This document shows positions 29,786-37,570 of a stretch of 64,000 nt of DNA, piece by piece. A model generated the notes under the pieces. That model saw nothing but the letters and a program-made list of their open reading frames with translations, was not told the DNA's origin and did no database searches. The stretch is from Evansella cellulosilytica DSM 2522 (GTDB lineage: Bacteria > Bacillota > Bacilli > Bacillales > Salisediminibacteriaceae). A program made the position numbers and the translations under genes. Where the stretch lies: contig NC_014829.1 of NCBI RefSeq assembly GCF_000177235.2, forward strand, positions 3,224,001 through 3,288,000. The letters are read 5' to 3'. The first letter of the stretch is position 1, and every line of letters starts with the position of its first letter.

Positions 29786-30304
29786 CTACTGCTTCGATAA
29801 TTGACGCAATTCCTGTTGCTTGTTCCATCCGTATCGTGTCATCCCCCTTGGTTTATAAACAGACAAGATCATAATCATAAGCAATACAGTAAGACCGCCA
29901 ACGGAATGGACCAATGATCCACCAAGTGCACTTATGTCATCAAAGGAGGTTACAGGATCTCTAGCTACCTTAACCATATAGTTAATTGTTTGAGAGTAGC
30001 TAAGTAATACAACAGTAGCAAGAGAAGTTAATACCAGTTTAAAAATTACCCAATAGTGATGAAACAACCCCCACTTGGTTCCTAGTGACATCGCAAAACC
30101 AGTAACTAATGCCCCTATTGCCAATGGTACTAAAACCCACCAGTAGATTAACCCCATTGCTAGATAAGAGGACCTCAATAACTGAGAATCATTACTAGTT
30201 ATTACAGCAACATCTAACGCAATAAAAGCAATAACTGAACCTATCCAACCTACAGATAGAGTTATATGTGAAATGAGTACGAATTTACGAAGACCTGATG
30301 ACAT
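29786..30304 (-). CDS. four-helix membrane protein (DUF2269-like)
   Basis: Start ATG 30304 (172 residues) lies 2 bp after the stop of the small protein upstream, suggesting coupling. Four hydrophobic helices, with His in LISHITLSVGWIGSV and LVHSVGGLTVLLMIM and a GTKWGLFHHYWV loop. The pattern is that of DUF2269/CopD-like membrane proteins, which may bind heme or copper. The stop at 29786 is followed by a short minus-strand reading in another frame (LSIYDKDLIDLLQSL), of unknown meaning. Confidence 0.6.
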   Translation of the reverse strand: MSSGLRKFVLISHITLSVGWIGSVIAFIALDVAVITSNDSQLLRSSYLAMGLIYWWVLVPLAIGALVTGFAMSLGTKWGLFHHYWVIFKLVLTSLATVVLLSYSQTINYMVKVARDPVTSFDDISALGGSLVHSVGGLTVLLMIMILSVYKPRGMTRYGWNKQQELRQLSKQ

Positions 30305-30306
30305 CT

Positions 30307-30569
30307 TCACCAGTACCAAATCCTATCAGTGGGATGATTTACAAAATCATGTTGTTCAATTTCTCCAATAGAGTTTCCACCAGGTAAATGACGGCCAGGA
30401 CCGTGTTCACCACCAGTAATTAACATAATCATTACTATTAGTAGTACGACAATAACTGCTATAAATGTAGATACTTTTACCCAACTAGGGATTCCTGGTG
30501 GTTCCTCCTCTATTTTTCTTTCTATATTAACGATTTCGTTTTGGTATTGGAATTTGGTTTTTTACTCAT
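30307..30569 (-). pseudogene. small membrane protein with one-base frameshift
   Basis: A good ribosome site (GGGAGGAAC) precedes ATG 30569, but the frame ends after 15 codons. One extra A in the AAAAAA run at about 30558-30563 would give MSKKTKFQYQNEIVN and then an 87-residue protein. That protein has a Pro-rich lead (EEEPPGIPSW), one membrane helix (FIAVIVVLLIVMIMLI) and a His/Gly tail, and ends at TGA 30307-30309, 2 bp before the next gene. The coherent protein after the run makes a homopolymer deletion, or a sequencing error, the best explanation. Family unknown. Confidence 0.6.
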
Positions 30570-30649
30570 TATTGAATTGTTCCTCCCAACCGTTTTTATA
30601 AATATAATGGTTCATTTCAAATGTTACCTGGATTTTTAAGAAGATTATG

Positions 30650-31561
30650 CTACTGTTCAGCAACACCTTGACTTACGATCTTGTCCCATGTAGCCCCACC
30701 GTCTTTTGACAAAAATATATCTTTATTTCGGGTGGAATACACATATTCATTTTCATTTTCTGGGTTTTGTTTTACGTAAGTTATTACATCCCCACTATCT
30801 AACGAAGAAATTTTAAAATCAATTTGATCTGATCCATCCATTTTTATAGATAGTAATCCTTGCGGTAGTCCTACTAATAAAGAATCCCCATGATCAAATG
30901 AAACTGCTGTAACATTCAAATTTTCAAGGAAAGGTATAAATGAGTCTCCGTAATCCTTTGAAAGATACAGACCAGTGTTTGTTCCAATTGCTACCACTCC
31001 TTCTTTTGTAGGATGCGCAGCCAAGGAAGAGGGTTGTCCAATTAGACCATTTAACTCACTTTGATTCCATGTCTCTGTTTCATCTGTAGAATAATAAAAC
31101 CCTGGTTCTTCCATTCGGGAATTAGGATGTGGGTTAAACACATATATTTCTCGCGTCCTGTAGCCAACCGCCATTCCGTGAAAATCCACTTCTTCGTATA
31201 GGTCAAAGATTTCTAATGTTTTACCACTGTCCGTACTTTTTACAATTCCAAAGGGATCTCCCATCTGAGATCCTGGTGCTGGATGACCACTACTGAAAAA
31301 ACCATCTTCAAACATGGAAAACCCCATAAAATCATGAAGCTCTCCTTCTGTCTGATCATACCATGTACCATTTTTATAAAACTTTAACCCATCATGAGCA
31401 GGTACATATATTGTTTGACCATCACCTGAATAATCTAATCCATGTATGTGTTGGAAAGTGACATTATTACTAGTACTTATAACATTTTGTACCAGTAATA
31501 TTATTGCAGCCACTAAGAGTATACTTACTATAATAATTAGAGTTGAATTTTTATACTTCAC
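30650..31561 (-). CDS. exported BNR-repeat beta-propeller protein (F510_1955-like)
   Basis: 303 residues. N-terminal membrane anchor or signal (LIIIVSILLVAAIILLV), then repeated blades with SxDxGxTW-type Asp-box motifs: KSTDSGKTLEIF, STDETETWNQ, LSKDYGDSFIPF, LSKDGGATWDKI. It includes the FQHIHGLDY start and HP/HG-rich loops. It resembles the F510_1955 family annotated as a glycosylhydrolase-like or photosystem-assembly-like propeller, often near copper and cytochrome-maturation genes. An enzymatic role is not visible. It probably works outside the membrane. It lies upstream of the membrane proteins and downstream of the broken ccdA. Confidence 0.7.
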   Translation of the reverse strand: MKYKNSTLIIIVSILLVAAIILLVQNVISTSNNVTFQHIHGLDYSGDGQTIYVPAHDGLKFYKNGTWYDQTEGELHDFMGFSMFEDGFFSSGHPAPGSQMGDPFGIVKSTDSGKTLEIFDLYEEVDFHGMAVGYRTREIYVFNPHPNSRMEEPGFYYSTDETETWNQSELNGLIGQPSSLAAHPTKEGVVAIGTNTGLYLSKDYGDSFIPFLENLNVTAVSFDHGDSLLVGLPQGLLSIKMDGSDQIDFKISSLDSGDVITYVKQNPENENEYVYSTRNKDIFLSKDGGATWDKIVSQGVAEQ

Positions 31562-31600
31562 ACTTTCACCATCCTAAATAGTTATTATTTTAGATTTTCT

Positions 31601-32093
31601 TTAAAAACCCATAAAACCATCAAAAAAGTTATTAACTAAAAAAGCTGTTAGAAGGACTATTAAATCAAAATACAACATTATTCTAAAGATTATCATTAAT
31701 AATCCACCTATTTTCATTACGAGATTCATATATTTTTTTATCCAATTCATTTTTCCAATGAAAAATGCCATCACAAAGAACGGAATAGAAAAACCAATAC
31801 TATAAGCCACCATATAGATCAACCCTGAACCTGGATTACTTAAACTGAGGGATATTATTGAAGCCAATATTGGCCCTATACAAGGTGTCCACCCTGCAGC
31901 AAATACTAATCCAATTGCATACGTGCCAAGAAAACCGCTTGGTCTTTTGGAAAAACTGATTTGGTAATTTTTCATTAATACAGATGGTTTTACAATTCCA
32001 GCTACAACCAGACCGAACAAAACTATAAAAACGGCTTTCAAAGAGGGTGTATCCTATTGCTAGGACGATTACCAAAAGAATTGTTAATCTCAT
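31601..32093 (-). pseudogene. ccdA remnant fused to a lost resA-like start
   Basis: From about 32041 the minus strand encodes the last 145 residues of a CcdA/DsbD-type thiol-disulfide membrane protein: VLFGLVVAGIVKP, AAGWTPCIGPILA with the second redox Cys, then three or four helices. The first 80-90 residues with the first redox Cys are absent. Directly upstream, in another frame, ATG 32093 begins MRLTILLVIVLAIGYTLFES, which looks like the signal-anchor of a ResA/TlpA-type thioredoxin. A deletion that joined the start of resA to the middle of ccdA explains both. No working ccdA is expected. Confidence 0.68.
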
Positions 32094-32127
32094 TATGAGT
32101 TTTTTTTCACTTTCCCACCTCAGTCCA

Positions 32128-32499
32128 TTAGTAATTCCTTTTCACTAAATTCCCAGTCTTCTTTCTAAATATCGCCATTCTATCTTGTAAGGTAAGGACT
32201 TTAAACTTATCCCCTTTATTTAGGTTTAAGCTTCTCCGTAATTCTGTAGGAATTGTTAATTTATTATTATCTCTAACTATCATTATGTTGTCTGTTGTAC
32301 CTCGAGTTGCTTTACTAATTAACAATGCCTGTTGTTCAATAGATAAGCCAACATTAACCTGCTCTCCAGGAATAATCCCCATTATGTTCCTTATAATCTT
32401 TGGAACTGTAATAGTATAAGTCGTTGAAACAGCACATTCTATCGACCTATCTATAGCATCATTAAGTTCGACAGATTTACTATAACTTTTTATATCCAT
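32128..32499 (-). CDS. AbrB/SpoVT-type DNA-binding protein with two domains
   Basis: 123 residues with two swapped-hairpin AbrB-like repeats. The first is TYTITVPKIIRNIMGIIPGEQV (about 28-49) and the second KLTIPTELRRSLNLNKGDKFKV (about 80-101). Such proteins act as transition-state regulators or antitoxins. No toxin gene adjoins it. It may regulate the surrounding redox cluster, but no target site is visible. Ribosome site GGAGG before the ATG. Confidence 0.75.
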   Translation of the reverse strand: MDIKSYSKSVELNDAIDRSIECAVSTTYTITVPKIIRNIMGIIPGEQVNVGLSIEQQALLISKATRGTTDNIMIVRDNNKLTIPTELRRSLNLNKGDKFKVLTLQDRMAIFRKKTGNLVKRNY

Positions 32500-32647
32500 A
32501 TAAACTTACCTCCGAGGCTTTATGTTTTTTTTTGTACAAATTCAAATATGTTACAACTAAACTTAGAGTTTCTAACATAAACACAGTATTTATATATTAT
32601 CTAGATTTGTTGAAGTTTTTGTGAAGTTTCTTTCCTAATTTTCTTGT

Positions 32648-32708
32648 AAATAAAAAAAATCAACCATAGTATGTACCTGACAGATGCAATACCACGGCTG
32701 ATTTTTTT
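32648..32708 (-). terminator. terminator between AbrB-like region and TVP38 gene
   Basis: AAATCAACC and GGCTGATTT pair with one mismatch across a long loop, bounded by A- and T-runs (AAAAAAA ... TTTTTTT). It fits a terminator of the TVP38 gene on the minus strand. Confidence 0.45.
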
Positions 32709-32713
32709 CACAT

Positions 32714-33358
32714 TTAAACTTTCAATCTATCCTTGAGTCTCATTTTCCTTAGTTTTATGACAGCAAACACCAACAAACTAATGGTTAAGAGTACATATAT
32801 AGTATTTTGATATTCTAAAGCTATAACTCCAGCTGAAAACAACGAGAGCAAAAATACGAAAACGGTATTGCCAATAAAGGTTGCTAATACATAGTCTTTC
32901 GCTTTTATTTTACTCAAGCCACTACCAATATTAACAATACTTGCAGGCATAAACGGGAATAGTCGCATAAATAGTATAACCTTGAATCCGTTCTGTTCTA
33001 TTTGTTGCTTAAATCTTAGGTGATTGTATTTATGTCCCCATTCCTGAAAACTGTATCTTGCTAAATAAAATACCAAGACAGACCCTAAAAAATTTCCCAT
33101 TAAACTCCACAAGTACCCATTTAGAAACCCGAATAACCAAATGTTAAACATGGTTAAAAACAGAAAGGGGATAAGGGAGAGTACATTCTGCATAATCATA
33201 AAGGTAAATGTAATTAATAGAATGAAAAGCAATTCTTGCCCCATCATTTCATGAAGTGTAGCCCAATCACCAGACTTAAAATAAATAAGCCAATCTTGTT
33301 GATTGTATAATCCAAAACCAATGAGTACAAATAATAGAAGTAATATAAAGTATTTCAA
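32714..33358 (-). CDS. TVP38/TMEM64-family membrane protein
   Basis: 214 residues with five or six membrane helices. Family signatures are GYLWSLMGNFLGSVLVFYLAR and FKVILFMRLFPFMPASIVNI, the VTT-domain re-entrant loops seen in DedA/TVP38 lipid scramblase-like proteins. The function in bacteria is unclear; lipid or metal transport has been proposed. In mercury, copper and arsenic loci such genes are frequent passengers. Complete, with a ribosome site (GGAGGAAAAA) before ATG. Confidence 0.8.
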   Translation of the reverse strand: MKYFILLLLFVLIGFGLYNQQDWLIYFKSGDWATLHEMMGQELLFILLITFTFMIMQNVLSLIPFLFLTMFNIWLFGFLNGYLWSLMGNFLGSVLVFYLARYSFQEWGHKYNHLRFKQQIEQNGFKVILFMRLFPFMPASIVNIGSGLSKIKAKDYVLATFIGNTVFVFLLSLFSAGVIALEYQNTIYVLLTISLLVFAVIKLRKMRLKDRLKV

Positions 33359-33503
33359 TTTTTTCCTCCAGCATAGTTGATTAATATATGTTTAGATATA
33401 ACCTGCGTTCTTCTATAAGGCTCATTTCTTTACGAAAAGAGCCTTTATAAATTACCATTACCATAAATGCTCCCCCTAAAATAACAGGGGAGTGTTTCTA
33501 TGG

Positions 33504-33870
33504 TTATTCGGGTTTGTTAGGAATAGTAAAATCAGGTGTGAAAACAGGCTCAAAGTCATAATAATGAACGGCTGCGACCATTCCACTGGATGCATGATGT
33601 AATTCATGACAGTGGAACATCCAATTTCCATGATTCTCAGCAACAAATACAATCTCATAGGATTCTTCTGGTATTACAATTAATGTTTCTTTTTTTATTG
33701 GAGACCCAGATATAGCTTCTCCGTTTCGTGCTACAACATAAAAGAAATGTCCGTGAAGATGCATCGGGTGATCTACATCAGTATTGTTAACAATGGTAAC
33801 TTTTACCACGTCACCTTCGTCCACTTCGTAAATTTCGTGATCTTCATGCCCATTTGCTATACAAATATTA
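33504..33870 (-). pseudogene. multicopper oxidase C-terminal remnant
   Basis: Encodes the last copper-binding third of a laccase/CueO-type multicopper oxidase: HPMHLHGHFF, then HCHELHHASSGM with the type 1/type 3 copper His, Cys and Met. The sense frame reaches back past the first Met (106 residues) to about 33870 (NGHEDHEIYEVDEGD) and then stops matching. About three quarters of the enzyme, with the other copper motifs, is missing. Inactive relic of a periplasmic Cu(I) oxidase. Confidence 0.8.
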
Positions 33871-33999
33871 ATAACAACTAAACCATTTTACCATTTTTAC
33901 TTTTTATAAGTTCTACTCAGATATTTATTCTTCCGGTATAAAAAACTACCTCAGTTATTTTATCTGATAAAGTGGAATTTTGTTATAATGACTATAAAC

Positions 34000-34827
34000 T
34001 TACCCTTGGACCGAATAATATACTTGTAGTGATACAGTAATAAGTATCAAAACGGATACACTTGTTTTAACTAAATCGTTTTTATCAAACAGTGATGATT
34101 GACCTTTTATTTGGTTTTGTCTTAAATATATAGAAAGTATCAATCCAAATAAAATACCTAAAATGCTCATCACATGACTGACACTAAGTAATCCCATAAC
34201 CATTGGATTAATTCTAGAAAACTCTACGATTCCTCTTATTACTAAAAAACCTATAAGATAGTGGGTAAAAACTTGCCCATAGTAGTTAGGTCTTTTTAAA
34301 CGTAACCATAAATACCCAAATAACAAATAATTTAAGATAAATTCATAAGCTTGTGCAGGGTGTAAATATTCTCCCTTAAATTCAATACCCCAAGGAAGTG
34401 AGTGAGAAATTGGCCCTCCAAATACATCACATCCTATTCTACTTATTCCTTGGGCTAAGATTAGGGACGGCGCAGCAATATCAAGAATTTGAAATAGTGG
34501 TAACTTGTGACGTTTTAAAAAGATGTAGCCAACAATAAGGCCCCCTAATATTCCACCATGGATGGAGAGTCCTCCTTTATGGATTGAAAGAATTTCCATT
34601 GGATTAGTAAAATAAAAAGATGGGTTGTATACCAATACATAAATGAGACGTGCCCCCACGATTCCCCCAATTAGGGAATAAAAGATTCCATCTATTAGGA
34701 TCTTTTCATTAAACCCTCTACGCTTAACCTCTCTTATAAATAAAAGTAATCCAATTAAAGCTCCTATGGCAATCATTATGCCAAAGAAATAAATAGTAAA
34801 TGGCCCAACATTAAAAATAGGTTTCAT
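34000..34827 (-). CDS. lgt: prolipoprotein diacylglyceryl transferase (accessory copy)
   Basis: 275 residues with seven membrane helices, the size of Lgt. Signature blocks: GGLSIHGGILGGL with the conserved His and Gly residues, RIGCDVFGGPIS in place of the usual RIGNFINGE, and a terminal helix ending GLILSIYLRQ. It adds diacylglycerol from phosphatidylglycerol to the lipobox Cys of lipoproteins. A second lgt inside metal islands is common in Firmicutes and may serve exported lipoproteins. The variant RIGCD loop suggests divergence from the housekeeping enzyme. Ribosome site GGAGGG before ATG. Confidence 0.85.
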   Translation of the reverse strand: MKPIFNVGPFTIYFFGIMIAIGALIGLLLFIREVKRRGFNEKILIDGIFYSLIGGIVGARLIYVLVYNPSFYFTNPMEILSIHKGGLSIHGGILGGLIVGYIFLKRHKLPLFQILDIAAPSLILAQGISRIGCDVFGGPISHSLPWGIEFKGEYLHPAQAYEFILNYLLFGYLWLRLKRPNYYGQVFTHYLIGFLVIRGIVEFSRINPMVMGLLSVSHVMSILGILFGLILSIYLRQNQIKGQSSLFDKNDLVKTSVSVLILITVSLQVYYSVQG

Positions 34828-35044
34828 GCGTATAAATCCCTCCTATAAATCGATTTTATTAATTTAGTGTAGCAACCAAATGTAGATTTTCTATGTAGAG
34901 CGAAACATTTCACAAATATGACAAAATCCATTTTGATTACGACCCTAAACGGTAGTGACACACAGTTGGATAAGTGTAAAAATTGTGTTTTTTCACTTTT
35001 CAGTGTCCCTAAACAATGTGCGTAGCCTTCGCAATCGTTAAAAA
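34828..35044. other. intergenic, no gene seen
   Basis: Contains a TGTAGATTTTCTATGTAG string and a single AAACGGTAG that superficially recall the Tn7-like end further right, but no repeat array. No ORF. Confidence 0.4.
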
Positions 35045-35075
35045 GCCTGATAGAAGTGGTTTTCTCCTATCAGGC
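35045..35075 (-). terminator. terminator of the YVTN-propeller gene
   Basis: A perfect 9-bp stem GCCTGATAG/CTATCAGGC is followed on the minus strand by TTTTT, about 70 bp after the propeller stop codon. Confidence 0.75.
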
Positions 35076-35143
35076 GAGTGCCGAGCGTAGCCATTGTCAT
35101 ACAAATAAAAGGCTCACCATTCGACAGTAGCAATAGTTTAACC

Positions 35144-36598
35144 CTAGTGTTTACTAAGCTCCACCCGTACTTCCTCTTCATTGATGAATGGTCGGAATAT
35201 CATTTCTAAATAGGAGTTTTGATTAGTCAATAGCGGGGTCATATTAACTGTCTTCTCAAAAATCGCCATATATCGCGGGTGATGTGACTCTTCATTGACG
35301 ACGATCCATTGAATAGGGGATACTTCGGTACCTTCCTCATTAGCTAGTACAATCCCCTCATCGAATGGAACCGCCATTAAATCACCAGAATGTGTGGACA
35401 TATCTATATTTATGAAAAAGAAATCAAATGGATTAACATTGGCTAGTTCCCATATGAGCTCTTGATTCTCTAAGTTGTATGGAGATAAAAGCTGGATTTG
35501 AATATCCACTCCTTCCGTAAACTCTTCTCCACTTACCAAGTAGTTTTTCGTTTCTTGTCTGTCCGTAAAATCATCTTCCATAGTCTCGTTACTTGCTAAC
35601 ATTCCTTTTAACGTCATTTCGTGTGGTTCGTTTCCTAAATCCAATTCATTTAAAATCGAATAGTCTTTTGTATCAATAATAACTAGGTTATTCGATTCCC
35701 GATGGGTTACAAAAGCAAATTCTCCATTAGGAGAAAAGGAGATATGATTAGCATAGGAGGCTGTTTCTATTGTTTTCACGACAGATAGGGTTTCCACATC
35801 GATCACAGAAACATCATTGGAATGATTATTTGCGGTCCACACTTGTTTCCCATCTGGAGACACCGTTACTCCATGAACGCCTTCTCCAACTTGTATTTCT
35901 TCAATTACTTCAAATCTCACCATATCTATAACACTAATCGTATTTGATCTGACATTGGCTGAATAAGCAAAATCCATAGTTGGACTAACTGCTACTTCAT
36001 TGGGAACTTCTCCCACAGGAATAGTTGCGAGCACTTGATAAGTATAAGCATCAACGACACTAATGGAGTTACCATTCACATTTGCGACCCAAATTTGTGC
36101 TCCATCATTGGTGACACTCACATGAGCTGGACCGTCATCTGTGGTTATTCTTGCGATTTCTGTAAATGTGTTCGTATCGACAACAGCTAAGACTCCCCCA
36201 TCTTCTCCTAAACCTCCCATTAGTGAAACGTACAAGAATTCACCTGATGGATGAATGTCAATCCCATGTACTCCCTCATCAAAAATTAATTCGCTGACAA
36301 TTTCCTGTGTATCAACCTCCAACGCTTGTAAACTTTTCCCTTGAAAACCTGTACCATAATAAACAACTTTTTCATCAGGAGAAATAGCAATACCATGAGA
36401 AAGCTCATTTACACCCAATGAAATAGATTCAACCGATTCCCTTTCATCTAGATCAATTTTGGAAAGTGTTCCATCGCCTGCATTGGCTACATAAAAAGCA
36501 GGTGCACTTACTGCAACATTTCTGTCTAGTGTAAAAAAAACAACTACTCCTATGAAAATCAGCATACTAAGTAATAAAATCATCCGTTTCTTATTCAA
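35144..36598 (-). CDS. exported YVTN-repeat beta-propeller protein
   Basis: 484 residues. An N-terminal signal anchor (MILLLSMLIFIGVVVFF) is followed by about seven propeller blades (40-330) with repeated phrases such as YVANAGDGTLSKID, WVANVNGNSISVVD, YSANVRSNTISVID and WTANNHSNDVSVID. An unrelated C-terminal domain (about 345-484) follows, possibly an Ig-like or cupredoxin-like sandwich (ELANVNPFDFFFINIDMSTHSG). YncE/YVTN proteins are extracytoplasmic and their functions are mostly unknown. Its setting suggests a role in copper or envelope homeostasis. Codon use is like its neighbours. Confidence 0.75.
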   Translation of the reverse strand: MNKKRMILLLSMLIFIGVVVFFTLDRNVAVSAPAFYVANAGDGTLSKIDLDERESVESISLGVNELSHGIAISPDEKVVYYGTGFQGKSLQALEVDTQEIVSELIFDEGVHGIDIHPSGEFLYVSLMGGLGEDGGVLAVVDTNTFTEIARITTDDGPAHVSVTNDGAQIWVANVNGNSISVVDAYTYQVLATIPVGEVPNEVAVSPTMDFAYSANVRSNTISVIDMVRFEVIEEIQVGEGVHGVTVSPDGKQVWTANNHSNDVSVIDVETLSVVKTIETASYANHISFSPNGEFAFVTHRESNNLVIIDTKDYSILNELDLGNEPHEMTLKGMLASNETMEDDFTDRQETKNYLVSGEEFTEGVDIQIQLLSPYNLENQELIWELANVNPFDFFFINIDMSTHSGDLMAVPFDEGIVLANEEGTEVSPIQWIVVNEESHHPRYMAIFEKTVNMTPLLTNQNSYLEMIFRPFINEEEVRVELSKH

Positions 36599-36745
36599 TT
36601 AGAGTTCCTCCTTTAATCATCGTTACCAAATTCTTTCTACTTCAATAACAACACCTATTAATAAATAGTAGAAAAAAACTTGAGGTACATGATAGAAAAA
36701 ACAGGCACCTCATTCCATATTGGTACCTGGTTCTTATCAATTAAC

Positions 36746-36973
36746 CTATAACTTTTCTCTATGTTCCCTCAACTGCTGTAACTCTTTTTGCAGAAGTTGA
36801 TTCTGTTCGAAGGCTTTATTCATTCTTTCATTTAGTAGTTCCGTTTCTTCCTTTGATAGATTGTTTTGTGTCACTTGTTTATTTTGTTTACTAGATACGG
36901 ATATGGCTTTCCAGCAGAAGAATAGACATACCCCTTTTAAAGCAATAATAGCTAATAATAAATAATTATCCAA
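36746..36973 (-). CDS. tiny membrane plus coiled-coil protein, copy 3
   Basis: 75 residues. One N-terminal hydrophobic helix (YLLLAIIALKGVCLFFCW) with two cysteines is followed by a polar linker and a C-terminal coiled coil (ELLNERMNKAFEQNQLLQKE). The same build appears in the two genes immediately upstream, so this is the last of a tandem set. Family not recognised. Confidence 0.6.
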   Translation of the reverse strand: MDNYLLLAIIALKGVCLFFCWKAISVSSKQNKQVTQNNLSKEETELLNERMNKAFEQNQLLQKELQQLREHREKL

Positions 36974-37000
36974 AGTCTCACCCCTAACAAATAAATAAAC

Positions 37001-37216
37001 TTAACCTTTCATTTCATTAATTTTATTTTTTAGGCTTTCATTTTCCTTTTCTAATTTATCTAGCTTCGACTCCAAATTATAAAAGTTTGTTGTTTTATTT
37101 GATGTTTTACCGGATCCACAACAGCCCCCGCTTTTCCCCGTCATCCCTTTTCCACACTTAATCATCATATATACAAATACGATCAACAAAATGACAGTTA
37201 ATAAGGATGAATCCAT
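37001..37216 (-). CDS. tiny membrane plus coiled-coil protein with Cys-rich linker, copy 2
   Basis: 71 residues. Membrane helix (LLTVILLIVFVYMMI), a Lys-Cys-Gly-rich linker (KCGKGMTGKSGGCCGSGK) with three cysteines, then a leucine-heptad coil (LESKLDKLEKENESLKNK). GGGGGACAATGG ribosome site before ATG 37216. The cysteine cluster beside the membrane could bind Cu(I) or Cd(II), which is inference. Middle member of a three-gene tandem. Confidence 0.62.
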   Translation of the reverse strand: MDSSLLTVILLIVFVYMMIKCGKGMTGKSGGCCGSGKTSNKTTNFYNLESKLDKLEKENESLKNKINEMKG

Positions 37217-37270
37217 TCCATTGTCCCCCTTCCAATTAGAAGTTAACTAGTTTACATAAAAGATGACCCA

Positions 37271-37474
37271 TTATCGATAGCGTTTTAGTGATTCAATTTC
37301 CTTTACTAGCTTTTCATTTTGTTCCATCAATTTCCCAATATTCTTTTTCATTTCCGTAACATTTGAATTATTACCTTGAGACTGATTGTTATTGCTGTTC
37401 ATACTCTTAATGATGAAAAACATGGCAATTAGCATTAATGGACATAATAACAGTGCAAGATACGAAAAATCCAT
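37271..37474 (-). CDS. tiny membrane plus coiled-coil protein, copy 1
   Basis: Start at ATG 37474 (67 residues), preceded by GAGGGGGGAAAG; the frame opens slightly earlier. Membrane helix (FSYLALLLCPLMLIAMFFII) of the LLCPLM type seen in small DUF2933-like proteins, an Asn/Gln-rich linker, and a coil (KKNIGKLMEQNEKLVKEIES). First of three tandem genes with the same layout, so probably products of duplication. No function known. Confidence 0.6.
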   Translation of the reverse strand: MDFSYLALLLCPLMLIAMFFIIKSMNSNNNQSQGNNSNVTEMKKNIGKLMEQNEKLVKEIESLKRYR

Positions 37475-37570
37475 TAAACTTTCCCCCCTCAACTTTGTTA
37501 GTCAGTTTTCTAATTCTAGTGATCTGTTATCAGTATAAATTGAAAATATGATGAAACTGTGAAATTATCA

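Noticed and set aside
34880..34960. Possible left end of the Tn7-like element (TGTAGATTTTC and AAACGGTAG)
   Set aside because: Only short coincidental strings, wrong orientation for the second one and no 20-bp array.
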